NCBI RefSeq assembly: GCF_004919685.1
Contig: NZ_SMYZ01000005.1
Location: forward strand, 1-64,000
DNA from: Mesorhizobium norvegicum
GTDB lineage: Bacteria > Pseudomonadota > Alphaproteobacteria > Rhizobiales > Rhizobiaceae
DNA length: 64,000 nt
Reading direction: 5' to 3'
In this document: one piece after another, positions 63,316 through 64,000 of the stretch
How positions within the stretch are numbered: the stretch's first letter is position 1
How the letters are laid out: each line of letters begins with the position of its first letter
Program-made: the position numbers and the translations under genes
Notes under the pieces: model-generated
Told to the model about the DNA's origin: nothing
The model's input: only the letters and a program-made list of their open reading frames with translations
The model's database searches: none

Positions 63316-63475
63316 CGTGCGGCCCGCCGCAGCAGGGATGACGAATTCGTCCGGCGTGCCTGGCCGTGTCGATTGTCGCGTCGAGAGGCAGATCGGCTGA
63401 ACTGGGCATCTTCTTCTCCGTTGGCGTGCCGTCGGTTGTCGGCACGGCTTGCTGGTTGACGGTGCTGGCTTAAGT

Positions 63476-63526
63476 TAGGGCGGTGAGGCGCGGGGGTGGG
63501 AGTTACAAGTGTGACGGGATTTGAAT
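63476..63526 (+). repeat. Direct repeat, copy 2, abutting start of edge gene
   Basis: Second copy of the 51-bp repeat, with GTTACA-AG-TGTGAC at 63502-63515. It ends inside the ATG at 63525, so the palindrome is nine bases before the start codon, a position where bound protein would block transcription or initiation. Confidence 0.7.
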
Positions 63527-64000
63527 GGACTCGCTGATCACCGCGGCGGCACTGGCGCTGGCCGGGGGCGATCCGCTTGGCGCGCTGGATCGCGTCGCCT
63601 TGCGCGAAGATCCGCCGGCGCTGGCGCTGCGCGGCATTGCGATGGCGCAACTCGGCGATCTCGATCGCGCCAAGGCGCTGCTGCGGCGGGCCGCGCGTGG
63701 CTTCGGCCCGAAAGAAGCGGTGGCGCGCGCCAGATGCGTCGTCGCCGAGGCCGAGATCGCGCTGGTCTCGCGCGACCTCGGCTGGCCGGCCAAGGCGCTC
63801 GATGCGGCGCGCGCAACTCTGGAAAAGCACGGCGACCGGTTGAACGCCGCGCATGCCGGCCACCTCAAAGTGCGGCGTCTGCTTTTGATCGGCCGTCTCG
63901 ACGAGGCTGAAGACGTGCTGGCCGGGCTCGACCCGGCACCGCTTCCGCCGGCCTCGCGCGCCGCGCACGAGCTCGCCGTCGCCGGCATCGCGATGCGGCG
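63525..64000 (+). CDS. TPR-like helical protein, partial at window edge
   Basis: An open frame starts MDSLITAAALALAGGDPLGA and runs through the end of the window (158 residues seen). It is made of helical pairs rich in Ala and Leu resembling tetratricopeptide repeats (RGIAMAQLGDLDRAKALLRRAARGFG, then GHLKVRRLLLIGRLDEAEDVLAGL). From memory, similar rhizobial proteins continue into a C-terminal helix-turn-helix, so it may be a regulator; the visible part cannot show this. No strong ribosome site precedes the ATG, which lies directly after repeat copy 2. Confidence 0.75.
   Translation, partial: MDSLITAAALALAGGDPLGALDRVALREDPPALALRGIAMAQLGDLDRAKALLRRAARGFGPKEAVARARCVVAEAEIALVSRDLGWPAKALDAARATLEKHGDRLNAAHAGHLKVRRLLLIGRLDEAEDVLAGLDPAPLPPASRAAHELAVAGIAMR

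Noticed and set aside
63209..63445. A 78-codon minus-strand frame upstream of the DUF899 gene
   Set aside because: It crosses a direct repeat, has no recognised family, and its composition (Pro, Thr, Arg) is typical of chance frames. A start at 63409 has a fair ribosome site, so it is not fully excluded.
1..64000. CRISPR arrays, rRNA or tRNA genes
   Set aside because: No regularly spaced repeat series and no cloverleaf or rRNA signature sequence was seen anywhere in the window.

Overview
The window looks like a stretch of alphaproteobacterial chromosome, most likely Mesorhizobium or a close relative in the Hyphomicrobiales. The reasons are the high GC of most genes, a MinCDE operon preceded by a CtrA-type box, two Omp25-type outer-membrane proteins, a DUF2934 protein, a 49-residue basic ORF that I recall as common in rhizobia, and many REP-like GC-rich intergenic palindromes. 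The genus is an inference. No rRNA, tRNA, CRISPR array, integrase or transposase was recognised.

Left part (1-11.2 kb). A minus-strand cassette encodes a Pls/PosA-type single-module NRPS, a GNAT acetyltransferase and an Sfp-type phosphopantetheinyl transferase. Next come a DUF2934 protein and the 49-residue ORF, a FecR-like protein with a CHASE2 adenylate/guanylate cyclase, and a Tat-exported sulfite-oxidase-family molybdoenzyme. Two broken copies of the 49-residue ORF lie at 9.3 and 11.1 kb.

GTPase island (11.2-17.5 kb). Five minus-strand genes of visibly lower GC are coupled by 1-4 nt overlaps: metallophosphoesterase, GASH-like helical protein, two P-loop GTPases that resemble DO-GTPase2 and DO-GTPase1, and a GAP1-like protein. 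They match my memory of computationally predicted GTPase-centred conflict systems, and the block sits between a molybdoenzyme gene and minCDE like an insertion. This is the most interesting part of the window.

Cell cycle and surface (17.8-27.0 kb). minCDE and a large coiled-coil protein each follow a CtrA-like box. A minus-strand cluster then encodes an acyltransferase, two family 2 glycosyltransferases and an MsbA-like ABC exporter, probably for a surface or exported glycan.

Efflux and envelope (27.7-47.3 kb). An OmpR/EnvZ-type two-component system is divergent from a CpxP/Spy-like periplasmic protein, with a candidate response-regulator site between them. Downstream is a five-gene operon with two complete RND pump pairs and one NodT-type outer-membrane factor. 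A DMT exporter, an AraC regulator, tandem Omp25-like proteins and an NfeD-slipin pair follow.

Redox region (47.3-64 kb). A LysR regulator is divergent from a quinone oxidoreductase. Two paralogous three-subunit molybdenum hydroxylase operons share an identical 31-nt leader; a TetR gene divergent from the second has a palindrome upstream. Then come a VOC gene interrupted by an in-frame TGA, and a carboxymuconolactone decarboxylase-like gene with an ECF41 sigma factor behind a textbook ECF41 promoter, the sigma gene being frameshifted. Small genes, a DUF899 protein and a partial gene at the right edge complete the window.
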